NCBI GenBank assembly: GCA_940671915.1
Contig: CALNVZ010003434.1
Coordinates: 21,394,838 to 21,458,837 of the forward strand
Length of the DNA: 64,000 bases
Source of the DNA: Paracentrotus lividus
Lineage: Eukaryota > Echinodermata > Echinoidea > Camarodonta > Echinidae
Direction of reading: 5' to 3'
The stretch's first letter is position 1, and the number at the start of each line of letters is the position of its first letter. The position numbers and the translations under genes are program-made. The notes under the pieces were generated by a model. It had not been told where the DNA came from and made no database searches. It saw only the letters and a program-made list of their open reading frames with translations. Positions 11,733 to 22,407 of this stretch are shown here, piece after piece.

Positions 11733-12104
11733 CATATAACGTCTTCAGAATTTTTACGATCGAAATGAAATATTGCAGAGCTTGCATGTTCAAAGTTCGT
11801 TAGGCCTGCAGATGTATATATAAAAAAGCCCTTATAAATAGTAATATACAAATTTTATTTGTCTTCTCGATAAAGAGAATATTACAAAATTGTAATTATG
11901 TTTAAACAGGAGATGTTTATACACATGGAGTTTAATCATTTATCATGAAGTCATAAAACAAAAATCTGGGTTCTTCTACATTGCGCGAGTCTACAATATG
12001 TATTTAAAAAAAGAAAATATACATAAACAACTTTAAAAGTTGAAATGGTAACTCTCGACAGAAATGAAACAATTTCCTTTTGCTTGATTTGTGCACAATG
12101 GAAG
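11051..12104. other. Unassigned AT-rich DNA with a CA microsatellite
   Basis: No gene or transposon end recognised. A (CA)n tract occupies 11700-11728. A few T runs occur at the left edge, possibly the decayed 5' part of the LINE. Confidence 0.45.
11700..11728. repeat. (CA)n microsatellite
   Basis: About 14 uninterrupted CA units. Confidence 0.95.
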
Positions 12105-12232
12105 CATTTAATACTGTACCAAGATACGTGTAAGAGTGTAACGAGGTTATCATGCATGCGGTAAGTATTTTCAGATTCTTCACTTCCAGTCACTACCACT
12201 GCTTGATTGGAGTGAATATTTGTACGTTAGTA
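12105..12232. repeat. Paralogous segment, left part (repeat of 18146-18317)
   Basis: CTGTACCAAGATACGTGTAA through CACTGCTTGATTGG matches 18152-18300 at high identity. The match resumes after element A3 at 15265-15350. The second copy lacks A3 and so shows the empty insertion site. Confidence 0.8.
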
Positions 12233-12269
12233 TTGCAGTCCGGGGACAATTTTAACACGGAGCAATGGT

Positions 12270-12309
12270 AATAATAATAATAATAATGATGATAATAATA
12301 ATAATAATG

Positions 12310-12399
<90 letters not shown>
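12270..12399. repeat. (AAT)n microsatellite with GAT variants
   Basis: About 43 trinucleotide units within element A3. Homopolymer-like reading frames (poly-Tyr, poly-Ile, poly-Leu) here are artefacts. Confidence 0.95.
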
Positions 12400-12953
12400 T
12401 GACTTGTATTTCGCCAAATCCACTCTGTAGATTGTTCAAGGCGCATAATATTATAATTACCCCGAAAGGCGCTCACAGCATTCAAGGAATTTATTCTTAC
12501 TGTACCCATTCACCTCACTTGGGTCAAGTACGGCAAATTGTAGATTGACATGTAACAGAGGCTCCCATCCCTAGCAGAAACACGCTACAAAATTAACCTG
12601 TGTATAGAGCATGTGCGTTTTATATCTCACACCACACTACCTAATGTCTTTCTTCTGGACAAATATGTGGTTGAGCTATGGCCTTCATTTTATTTATTTA
12701 GAAATAATATTCTTAGTACTGTATTTTGCAAAAGTTTTAACAACGAATACCTGAGCTGAGATAGAAGAAAAATCTCTCCAAATATGGTAGCCATCCTCAA
12801 GGGCAATTGCAACAACACCGTTATAAACAAGTACCTTTGCGCCCCGTACCTAGCCCCGGGACGATGAAGCGCGCTGCCACAGCCGGTATACTGCCCGTAA
12901 ACTGCCGCAGTAACCCCATGTCATGCATAAAGCAGGTAGAAAATACCATGTTA

Positions 12954-14916
12954 CACTGAAAACCTAAACGGGTAGACCGACTAGCTTTAAAGCTAGTCGT
13001 AATGATGCCTAGACTGACTAGCTTTAAAGCTAGTCAGTCACGACGGACTGGTTTTCCTTCAACACAACCCGGTTTTACGCACTAGATTTAAAGCTAGTCC
13101 GTCAAGTTAGTCGGTCACGACCGGCTAGTTTTAAAGCTAGTCCGTCGTGACCGACTAGTTTGACGGACTAGCATAAAAGTTAGTCGTAGTGATGCCCAGA
13201 CTGACGAGCTTTTGAGCAGGACTAGCTTTACAGCTAGTCCGTCAAGGTGTCAAAACTAGTCCGTCGCGTTTGTCTGTCGCGATGTTCTTGCTTCTGAGTG
13301 ACCGACCAGGATTACGGACTAGCTTAGTATGGCTTGTCATAGACGTCAAATCTAGATACAAGATACGATTAAAAACATGTCTTTTTTCACAAGAATTCAA
13401 GCTTTATAAAAACATTTTATTATGATGATATAAATCAGAAGACAGGAATTAATACAGGAGGCACAATTAGTTAACATTGTGGCGATTATCAAATAATGTG
13501 ATGTTGAGATTTAATTTGGAAAATTAAATATGAAATAATTACACCGAAGCCCGGCCAAACAAACAAGTAAGTTAGATGCAATCCACAAAGCTAATAATAT
13601 GCGTTTTGAATTAATACTTATGCTTGATTCAAGGGTGGCGATTTCATGTCACGACTGGGGGACCGGAAACACCGACAAATTATGCCTTAAAATGACATTA
13701 AGCATTATATTTAACATGCGCTTTGCCTCTTTATTAGCTTCACTAGCTGATCACTTTAAAAATCGAGGGGGACGATTCCCCCAAAAAAATCGAGGGGACA
13801 GGTCCCTCTGTCCCCGGGGGTCGCCGCCAATGGCTTCCATCATCATTACTTTTTGGTTGTTGTCGGCCTGCCTGTTTTTGCATTTTCTTTCTACGCTTAT
13901 CTTTCTTGAGAGCGACCTCAGAAATCCCAAAGTCGTGCCTCTAATCCAATATTCTGTTCTTTCAGATACAATTAATCTAAAAGAAATAGTGGCACATATA
14001 TTTATCATTAGAATTAGAATTAAATTTTCATTATTTACTAAATTTATAAATTAATTTGGCAAGACAGAATTTGTTTCGCGTTGGTTATTATAGCATTAAT
14101 CTATGTGAAAAAATAACGAATCTATGAACTGAAAAATAAGGAATTTAAAAAGAGTACTCACACAAGTCATGTAACATGACGGAGATTGCCATTATAATAA
14201 AAAATCTTTCGTTCTACGGGGTATATCGGATCTGCTTCCTTACAGTTTGCTCATTAAATAGAATTCACATACAGATAGGCCTAATACAAATAATAGATGA
14301 TGTCCTTTTCGCCATGCGCATGTTATTCACTCGATGCTATTCACCTTGTATTCACTGCTGTTGCTAAGCCGGGCATTCACCAGCAATCTATAAGAATAGA
14401 CCACATTCTTGGGTTCTATAGTAACGAGGTATTCAGTTAGCCTGTAATTAAAGAATGGACGACAATATTTAGACCCTACTCGTGAATAGCATACTTGTCG
14501 TGATTGATGTTATGTATCGTAAGCTTTCAGATTGTCAAGCCAAAACAACCTTTGTTTAAGAATAATGTATTCAGTTGATTATGTTCGGAAACAGAATAAA
14601 TAGAGTACGTGCATAACATGTGTTCTAAATTTACAATGGAGACGATAATTGGCATTGCAAACTGTGTGAATATCAAAAGCTAGTCAGTCATTTTAATTGT
14701 AAACGGCATTGCAACTATTTGTATCAAATGCTAGTCGGTCATTCTAATGGGTAAACTGCGTCCATTTATACCTACTTTTATTGAGCTTGTCCGTCGAGTC
14801 AACGTTAGTCCGTCTCGACGGACTGACATGACGGACTAGATTTAAAACTAGTCCGTCTTGACCGACTACCCTTAAAGCTAGTCCGTCCACTGATGGACGA
14901 GGTTAGGTTTTCAGTG
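12954..14916. mobile_element. Element M: TIR CACTGAAAACCTAA with arrays of a self-complementary 20-mer (TA target site)
   Basis: 1963 bp flanked by TA (12952-12953, 14917-14918). The termini CACTGAAAACCTAA and its complement are followed inwards by arrays of GACTAGCTTTAAAGCTAGTC and half-site or GTCCGTC variants, densest at 12975-13330 and 14675-14895. The interior (13331-14670) is AT-rich and includes a G/C-rich patch (13765-13830); a 151-codon plus-strand frame at 13599-14054 has no recognisable domain. The element is inserted in A3, whose sequence resumes on both sides. Confidence 0.82.
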
Positions 14917-15350
14917 TAGGCCTACTCGAGTCTAGCATTATCATGTTTTACTATAATCAGCTTATGTGGTTAATGTTGTTTAAATCTTCGATTTGTCAAG
15001 TGCATAGCTTTGATAAAGGAAAACAAAATGTTACAATTTCATGTGTTACAATTGCCCCATGCGCAGGGGCAATTGAAACACCTGACCTCTTGTTTTGAAA
15101 TGATAATGGCTTCAAAATAAATAGTTTTACTTAACCCAAGCCTATTATGTCCAGCTAAGATATCCATATTTCGTTTTCCTTAGTTTTAAGCAAGTATTTA
15201 GATATAATAAGGTTGATAAGTTAAATTTTAAAAAAAAAATGATAAAATTGTCCCCGGTCTCCCCTACATGGAGATGCACTCACTTGTCATGATTATCATG
15301 ACTATTGCAATAAAGCTTAACAAAATAATTTTATAAGCCTTAATAGATTT

Positions 15351-15738
15351 TATATACGTATAATAATAATAAATATAGGTAGGAAATTAAGAGCTGTGAT
15401 TGGCTAGATTGATACCACCTGACCTCCTTTAGATTTGTTACATTGTACATTATGTACAATATAACTAGGGGAAAGCTCGCTATAAATGAATGGGGAAAAT
15501 ATCGATTATATCTATACTCGTAAAGACTGATTGATTGATCAACGAGTCGCGACCTCTGGTGAGTTCGCGAAAATCATATTAAACAACGATAAACAATCTA
15601 TTTCTTTCACTCACCGATGATAATTCTTCAAAAACTGAAAATACCCTACAGCTCTGAAAATGTTTTGTGATCGTTTACTTAACAAAATGAAGTGGACTTA
15701 AGCAGCTGACCGAGCGATTCAGTTCCCCCAAACTCAAC
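15351..15738. other. Unassigned AT-rich spacer
   Basis: Sequence between the end of the paralogous segment and the next TIR element. No gene or repeat assignment. Confidence 0.4.
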
Positions 15739-17684
15739 GGCCCGTATTCTACTAAGGAGTTTAGAGTTGTACGACAATAAACAATAGGACAGCACAATAG
15801 AACCGTACAGGAAAAAACTCCCAGCACGAAAAAAAACTTCCAAACTTGTATAACTTACGTACAGCTGGAAGTTTCTAGTGCACTGAAACGCACAAGATTA
15901 AACCGGAAATCCATTGAAATAATGACGCATCAATCTTTTGATTGTAGCAGCTATACAATTTTGCTACTATTGACGACCGAGTGTTGTTGTATTGGTTCAA
16001 AGGCGCTTGTCATGCAGTTTTAAATATCACGTTCTATTCATTAATGATTCAGTGGCCTGGGAACAATTAAAATGCCTGAAAATTTTCAGCTAAAAAAAGG
16101 ACAATAGTTCTATTCCCTCTGAATTTTTTTTCCCCTACTTTTTGACCATTTTTGTGTTAAGTGCGTCAGTGGGTTTGTTAAGTTACAGAAAATGTGTCAT
16201 ATATCACCATACAGGGTATGAAATGAACTTAATGCAAATGAGGTCAAAGTCATTTCAAGGTCATATGACGTCACAAGGGTCATTAATATTCATGAAAAAA
16301 TAATAAAATACATTAAAAATGCTACTTTCAACCATTTAAAAAAGAGATTTGTCATAGGAGTACAACCAAAAAGTATATATTTTCTGTTTTTATATTTTCT
16401 TGGCTAACTCTGTTGAAAATATCACGAACTTAGGACTTAGATTTCCATATTTTTAGACTTAAAATATTCAGGTCTCCGAAATAGTCTCACAAAAGTTACT
16501 GAGCTGATGTAAAATCATACATTTTTATTACTCACCCTCCCACCTTTGGAAATGAAACCAAATAAGTGTTTCTTACACTTGTGTTTTGTATTATGTTTCT
16601 ATTGTTTTATCAGAAAGTTTTTTTAACAAAAGATGTTGCTACGCCTTGGCTATACCAGTTGTTTAATGAAAAATATTATATGGAAAAATTGTCCCGTGCG
16701 TTACCTGTCCCGTTTGTTACCTGACATATTTTTTAAAACTTGACCTTGCCAGAAAACTCGAAGTTTGTTAACGTTAAAATATGTCCTTACAATGTTTATT
16801 ACATGTTTCAGATGCAAGTTTAGATCTAATTTTTAAATTCAGAGTTATATGTGAAAAAATTAAGGATTGAGATTTCATTTAAGATTTTTCAAATAAGCCC
16901 TATTTTTGGCTCGGATTGTCCCTTTTGTTACCGCGCAAAATAGCTTGGACTTGCCCCTGAATTAACTACTCGTGTAGTAATTTATATCCAATTTGCAAAT
17001 CTTAGTTGTTGTTATGTCTGACAAACACGTTTCTTGTCTGACATAGCAACACACTAATATATGCAAAAAAAAGGAAAAAAAAGAAGGAAATCGGGTAGAT
17101 TCAGCTCAGGAGATCGTCAGACGTCTTTGTGACGTCTCCACCACTAGTTTCAAAGTCTTTTCAAACCCATCCCAAACTAGTTCCAAATCCATCTTATCCC
17201 GTCTCGCAACAAGACTTGCCACCAATAATTAATCATTGGTTTTCGCGTCAGTTTTCCTTTAGAATATAATGTTACACCAAACTAACACGTCAATCGTGTC
17301 GGAAAATGTCATTTATCATGATATACATGCAATTAATGAAATCGTTGTGGATAATTTAATAATGCACCTCATTTTAAAGCAAATTTGAACAACCTTTAGC
17401 GTCAAGTTAACGAGAAAATAGATACATTAGCTTCTTCCGACATAAAACTCGCAAAGCCATATCAAATTCTAAACCACCTATACCCCTGGTTTAGAATTCT
17501 TTACAAATGTTTGTACAGATCTGGTCTCGAATGACGTCATCCGAGACTACATTCGCACAGTTAGACGCACGCTTCACTGACGCTTCATAGAGAAGCGTGC
17601 AAACCAGCGTTGCATTCTCGTTTCAAAATCCGTACTAATTTGGTGCGACAGCACAACTCTAGACTCCCTAGTAGAATACGGGCC
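15739..17684. mobile_element. 1.95 kb TIR element with GGCCCGTATTCTACTA ends
   Basis: The left end GGCCCGTATTCTACTAAGGA is matched by the complement of the right end (GGCCCGTATTCTACTAGGGA), and the similarity continues through an AGAGTTGT word, about 32 bp. The flanks show no clear target duplication. Inside are module-like words: TGTCCCGTTTGTTACC and a variant side by side at 16687-16722, and again at 16917-16935, possibly from a nested decayed element. There is also a small palindrome around 17009-17052 (GTTATGTCTGACAAAC mirrored). No coding region. Confidence 0.65.
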
Positions 17685-18145
17685 AGCGGGTTCCTTATGC
17701 CGAAGGGAGGAAGAGGGGACGGGTATGCCAATGCCTGGTTCGTCCATCGATTTAATCTGATCGTTTTCTAGATTTTGGAGTAAAATAAAGCACAGTAACG
17801 TTTGCATTGTACTTTCAAAAATATAGGGTAAGTTTTACATACCATAAAATCTAGTCCTAACACTGTTAAAATCTCCGAACTGTGTAGCGTTGGATACCCT
17901 GAAGGCCCCCCTTTTTTTCAGTTAAGTTAGATTTAACGTTTACTGCGGCATGCCACGGCAGGGCAGCATCCCAGGGCTAATGCGGCTAGCGTCCGAGGGC
18001 TAATCTAACGTTATTTTTAGGGGTCTATTTACTATTTACGCTCCATCTTCCAACTTAACTGGACTATATGAACTCCAAATACTAAATTTGTCGTACATAA
18101 TAATCCTGTATATTGCGCAATAGAGTGTACACACTATTTGTATTG
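17685..18145. other. Unassigned spacer upstream of the paralogous segment
   Basis: No gene or repeat end recognised. A moderately GC-rich patch lies at 17940-18000 (CGGCATGCCACGGCAGGG). Confidence 0.4.
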
Positions 18146-18410
18146 CTGCTGTACCAAGATACGTGTAAAAGTGTAACGAGGCTTATCATGCATGCTGAAA
18201 GTATTTTCAGATTTTTTTATATATATTTTTTTGATACTTTTTTTTAATGGTATTTTCAGATTCTTCACTTCCAGTCACTACCACTGCTTGATTGGAATGA
18301 ATATTTGTAGATTAGTACATAAAGGTGCACTCACTGTCATGGCTATTGCAATATAGCTTTAAAAAATAATTTTATAAGCTTTAATAGATTAATATAATCA
18401 TAATTATATA
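18146..18410. repeat. Paralogous segment with empty A3 site
   Basis: Matches 12105-12232 joined to 15265-15350. The single TA at 18316-18317 corresponds to the TA duplicated around A3. A local duplication with T-rich filler (18206-18262) distinguishes this copy. Confidence 0.8.
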
Positions 18411-18450
18411 TTGCTACTCAATGGTAAGAAAAGTCATTAGTTCTTCTGCG

Positions 18451-18657
18451 GATGACTTAAATGATTCTAACACAACCTTGATGCACAAGAAAAGAGTTTG
18501 TCAGGAGAAACTTAAACGAGCAATGAATGAATTAAGGAAATGATTACTAAAAGAAGTAACTACTTCTTTTCTGCATAATACGGCAAATTTTCAATTGAAT
18601 TACAACAAATCACCTTGTAAAATTTTGGTGACTTAAGGCCATTGCATAGGTCAAAGC
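18451..18657. repeat. Direct repeat upstream of the TRIM gene (DR1)
   Basis: Begins GATGACTTAAATGATTCTAA and ends near CATAGGTCAAAGC. It is about 90% identical to 20490-20670 joined to 21132-21156 on the other side of the TRIM gene, in the same orientation. It carries the uninterrupted TTAA (18633-18636) that is duplicated in DR2. Confidence 0.88.
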
Positions 18658-18865
18658 CCACTTTACATTAGAAAAACTGTAAATAGCATCAAACTAGTAA
18701 AACTCAATCCTTCTGAAATTTGCCTTATTTTAATCTTATCATAGTCATGTGTTTCAACAGAAGATTTCTCTGAAAGGGGAGGGGGGCTTTGAATGTTACT
18801 TGCCTTTAAGATGACAACCTAAAGAAATAAGTTTTCTACAACATTTCGAATGTGACTAACAGAAA

Positions 18866-18891
18866 TTTACATTTTCTATCTTGCAACACAG
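18866..18891 (+). promoter_or_regulatory. Putative 3' splice site just upstream of the TRIM start codon
   Basis: A pyrimidine-rich stretch (TTTACATTTTCTATCTTGC) followed by AACACAG at 18885-18891 fits an acceptor, leaving a 29 nt 5' leader before the ATG at 18921. This suggests a spliced 5' UTR exon further upstream. Not proven without transcripts. Confidence 0.45.
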
Positions 18892-18920
18892 GCCTACAGG
18901 TTAAAGCTCAAGTGAAAACA

Positions 18921-20306
18921 ATGGCGTCGGCCAATCCACTATCAGCTAATCTCAAATGTCCCATTTGCCATAATCTATTCAGCAATCCGAGACTTCTTCC
19001 GTGCTCACATTCTCTCTGCCACGATTGTTTAGATCAACTCCACTGTTCTGAACATCGACACAATCGGATACAATGTCCAGTATGTCGTCAGGTCAGTGTC
19101 GTGCCCAAAAATGAAGTGTCTAATTTTCCATTCAGTCACATCGTTAATTCCCTTGTCAATGATATAAAAGAGGGCTCCGGAAAGAAAAAAAGGGGGAAAA
19201 ATTACAGCGGCCAATCTTGCACTGTGTGTGCTGATGATGATGATCAAGGTGTTGCGATCTTCTACTGCCAGAACTGCTCAGAATTCTTCTGCGAAGTGTG
19301 CTTGAAGCAACACAAGAAATACAAGCAGAATAAATTCCATGAACTTGTCAATGCAACAGACATCAAAACAGGGATCGTTAAAATGCGTACCGCGTGCTCG
19401 AAACACCCTCGAGAATTGCAAGAGTCCGTTTGTCTCGTGTGCATGGAGCGCATTTGCTGTAGATGTTTTGAGGTTGAGCATAACGGACATGAAGTCCTCG
19501 GGATAGCAGTATATGAAAAAGGTCAGAAAGAAGAATTTAAGATTTTGCAGGAGAAAATAGAGCAAAAATCTGTTGATATTCAAAGGTACGTATCTTATGT
19601 AAACGAGAAGCAGAGAGAGGTACGAGATATTGTTGGTCAACGAAAGCAAGAAATTGAGAATTTCTGCGATGTCGCTACTGGTCAGCTGCATAGGAGGAAA
19701 TATGAACTTCTTGCAATATGTAAGGAGCATGAAGAAAAGTGGTGTAAAGAATTAAAAGATATCAATAACCGATATCATGCTTCATTTAACATATTAACTG
19801 GCAAGGCTTCACTTGTCAATGAAATGATAAATAAACTTCACCAATCCGACCAATCTTTGACTGAGCATGCTGCACAACTAGATGGACTCAAAACCATTCT
19901 TCAATCTCCGCTTCACTTCCTTCCAGAGGCAGTAAACATAGCACAAGATGCAGGATCGCTGACCTTTCAGCGCGCCCCTGAGACCAATGCTCTCCATCTT
20001 GGCACCGTTAACCTTATAGGAAACTCGATTACAGAGCCACCGGAACCACATGGTGCAGAAGCGGCCTCCTCGTCCGCGACACAAAATGAAGAGGTATCTT
20101 TTCATCCAAGGAAAGAAGCAATAACGCTACGCTTTCCAAAGAACGACTTGGTAGAGAACGAGTTGGTGGAGAACAAATTGGTAGATGACGACTTGGAAGA
20201 GCCTCGCATTGAGAGACACTCTCTAACTTATGAGATAGAATCGAGGCTTGATCTCTTATACGGACATTTCAGTCGAATGTTGCGCCGTTCACCAGACTTG
20301 TCGTAG
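18921..20306 (+). CDS. TRIM-family protein (RING, two B-boxes, coiled coil), single coding exon
   Basis: Predicted 461 aa RBCC protein. RING-type C3HC4 finger at residues 13-56 (C13, C16, C28, H30, C33, C36, C52, C55). B-box 1 at 100-140 (C100, C103, C116, C119, C124, C127, H131, H140). B-box 2 at 159-190 (C159, H162, C171, C174, C179, C182, H187, H190). A coiled coil covers about 195-330 and a low-complexity C-terminus about 355-461. Proteins of this layout act as E3 ubiquitin ligases, usually as antiparallel dimers, often in innate immunity; that role is inferred from the family. No NHL or B30.2 (PRY-SPRY) domain follows the coiled coil. A short internal repeat (NDLVENELVENKLVDDDL) lies at 408-425. 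The ATG at 18921 has a good context (ACAATGG). The frame is open upstream to 18852 but without an ATG, and a likely splice acceptor lies at 18891. Stop codon TAG at 20304-20306. The gene sits between direct repeats, hinting at a tandem TRIM cluster. Confidence 0.93.
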   Translation: MASANPLSANLKCPICHNLFSNPRLLPCSHSLCHDCLDQLHCSEHRHNRIQCPVCRQVSVVPKNEVSNFPFSHIVNSLVNDIKEGSGKKKRGKNYSGQSCTVCADDDDQGVAIFYCQNCSEFFCEVCLKQHKKYKQNKFHELVNATDIKTGIVKMRTACSKHPRELQESVCLVCMERICCRCFEVEHNGHEVLGIAVYEKGQKEEFKILQEKIEQKSVDIQRYVSYVNEKQREVRDIVGQRKQEIENFCDVATGQLHRRKYELLAICKEHEEKWCKELKDINNRYHASFNILTGKASLVNEMINKLHQSDQSLTEHAAQLDGLKTILQSPLHFLPEAVNIAQDAGSLTFQRAPETNALHLGTVNLIGNSITEPPEPHGAEAASSSATQNEEVSFHPRKEAITLRFPKNDLVENELVENKLVDDDLEEPRIERHSLTYEIESRLDLLYGHFSRMLRRSPDLS

Positions 20307-20489
20307 TGTGCGTTTATTCTTGCTGCTTAGGCATATTTTCTTCTTCTTCTTCTGTAATAGTGGAAGGGTCAAACTTTATTTTGCCTGGGGCAATTTTTTT
20401 TCTTTTCAGTTTTATTCGATACAACTGTGTATTCTTGCCAAAACGGAAGTTTTAGTTTGGCATTGCGAGATTTTGCTGTAGATTATCTA

Positions 20490-21156
20490 GATGACTTGAA
20501 TGATTCTAACACAACCTTGATGCACAAGGAAAGAGTTTGTTAGGAGAAACTTAACCGAGCATTTAATGAATTAAGGAAATGATTTTTAAAAGAAGTAACT
20601 ACTTATTTTCTGCATAATACGGCCAATTTTCAATTACAACAAATCACCTTGGAAAATTCTGGTGACTTAAAGGTAGCGTCATCCTTTTTCACAAATTGCG
20701 AAAACTAATGCAACTTGGCATAACTCATGTGTAACTTTAGAATATGATCAACCTATACTATTTCTTCAATTTTAATGTCATAGGTTGCCTAAATCAGTAA
20801 TATGAAACGAAAATCTGACTACCAATCTTGACCAGCTCTCCATCAACATCGTTGATATTACAGCGCGTGCAGCACGGACCACACTCAGCAATATACACAC
20901 GGCGCATCAGCGTGCATTTTTCTCTGCGCTAACGGTCAGCGGTTCGCACCGTATGGTATATATTTAGAGGTTCGAAAAAATAGGAATGAATTTTTATAAT
21001 CGCAATATAATGACAAACATACACATTTGAGCTTAATCATGTTGTGGGAAGATATAGTCATTGGTATACTACTATATCCTCTCAAAAACTAGAGATTTAA
21101 CATTTTTGCCTGCAAAAGGATGACACTACCTTTAAGGCCATTGCATAGATCAAAGC
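20490..21156. repeat. Direct repeat downstream of the TRIM gene (DR2), split by a TTAA MITE
   Basis: 20490-20670 and 21132-21156 together match DR1 (18451-18657) in the same orientation. The break is at TTAA, where the MITE at 20671-21131 is inserted. Confidence 0.88.
20671..21131. mobile_element. TTAA-flanked MITE (piggyBac/Kolobok-type target)
   Basis: 461 bp with ends AGGTAGCGTCATCCTTTT and the complement of AGGTAGTGTCATCCTTTT. It is flanked by TTAA on both sides (20667-20670, 21132-21135), and the paralogous DR1 has one TTAA (18633-18636), which proves the target duplication. TTAA duplication is typical of piggyBac and Kolobok transposases. The interior is non-coding. Confidence 0.9.
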
Positions 21157-21428
21157 AAAGCAGTTTTTTTTTTTTTTTTTTTTGCATATGGAACGCATAT
21201 AACGCGTTCCAAATTGTATTGGCAGCTTTGTAGAAAGAGGCAAAAGTTGGTTCTTTGGGTCTAGTTTTGATGGACAAAGAAGTATTTTTAGTATTTATAG
21301 TATAGGCCTATAATAGATTCAACCTGTTGCTAGTTATATATTAACGCAAAGGTTCATGTAGAAAATTACACATCTACATTATTTCTACGTTGTATTGCTT
21401 ATTACATGTACATATATATATATTTATA
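21157..21428. other. Spacer with T run and TA-rich end
   Basis: Begins with a T tract at 21164-21183. No gene seen. Confidence 0.4.
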
Positions 21429-22360
21429 CTGTGGTGGCCAAAATTATTAGAACACCCTAAGCTACGCAAAGTCTGTGGGCTTTCATGACTTTATAGCATA
21501 GATTCTTATGCATCTTATGATACCAAATTTATATAGTTTCGACCATCAGGTAATGCGCAGCTTTCAAAATCGTTGCGTTATGCGCTTTCAGTGTCTCCAT
21601 AGACCGTGTATTAAACATGTAGCAAAAAATGAAAAAACGTGAAATGCCAATTACATATGCCGATAGCTCAGAAAGTCTTTAAGCTAAATGTGTGAAACTT
21701 TGCAAGCTTATTAATTCTTACATGGAAATACATGCCAAGTTTCAGAAAATTTGGTCTCTTTGGGAGGGGGTGGATTGGCCCCATCCCCTATTTGTAAGTT
21801 AACCGAAATAACCCTGCCCATATAAGGTTATGATTATTTTTCATGAAATGAAGAAATTTAAATATAAATACATATATTTCTTAAAGAAAATTTCATGACA
21901 AATTCAAACATGGTGAAAAATTAAGGGTCATTAAAAAGGGGGACTTAAATAAGGGCTCTGAATTAAAAATCTGGCGCCCCTCAAAAATAATTAAAAAATC
22001 CCCACATAAGATGTCATTACTTCACCCTACCTTATAATGAATGCCATTTTTCGACATCCTCAGGAAATTCCCTTTCAGAAAATATATACTGTTGTAGGGA
22101 GAAGCTTCAAATTGTTAACGTTATGGAACTTTGATCCTGATAGGGGAAAGATATGTAGATTTTTTAATTGGTGGCGTTACACAAAAAGGGCGACTTGGGG
22201 CGAGTTCCGAAAGGCATGGCTATGTTATTTAGTTTTTAAAGCATAACGATAACTTTCGGAGACATTCCAACCATTTTGTAGGTATTTAAATGGTCAACTG
22301 AATTAAAATAACTAAAATCATTTAATTTTTTCGGTCTTCCAATGATTTTGGCCACCAGTG
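21429..22360. mobile_element. Tc1/mariner-like TIR element, non-autonomous
   Basis: 932 bp. The left end CTGTGGTGGCCAAAATTATT and the complement of the right end (CACTGGTGGCCAAAATCATT) share a TIR of about 28 bp. The left end follows TA; the right flank is not an obvious TA. A GGCCAAAATTnTTAGAAC-type terminus resembles Tc1-like elements. No transposase frame. Confidence 0.7.
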
Positions 22361-22407
22361 TTTTTCCTCACCTCTGGTCTACCTTTGTATATATATATAA
22401 ATATATA

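Larger units (their letters stand above)
12233..15264. mobile_element. Family A copy A3, interrupted by an AAT microsatellite and by element M
   Basis: Starts after TA (12231-12232) with a degenerate terminus TTGCAGTCCGGGGACAATT and ends GTCCCCGGTCTCCCC before TA (15265-15266). A microsatellite (12270-12399) and unrelated sequence separate the first module from the rest, which resumes at 12550. Element M occupies 12954-14916. The remaining parts follow A2 in order, with the internal palindrome at about 15045-15080. The related locus at 18316-18317 has a single TA at this point. Confidence 0.8.

Noticed and set aside
13599..14054. 151-codon frame inside element M as a transposase
   Set aside because: No catalytic or DNA-binding motif, and it covers AT-rich filler and a local G/C patch.
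18852..18920. Upstream extension of the TRIM frame to 18852
   Set aside because: The extension would start at GTG, not ATG, and crosses a likely splice acceptor at 18891. The first ATG in frame is at 18921.
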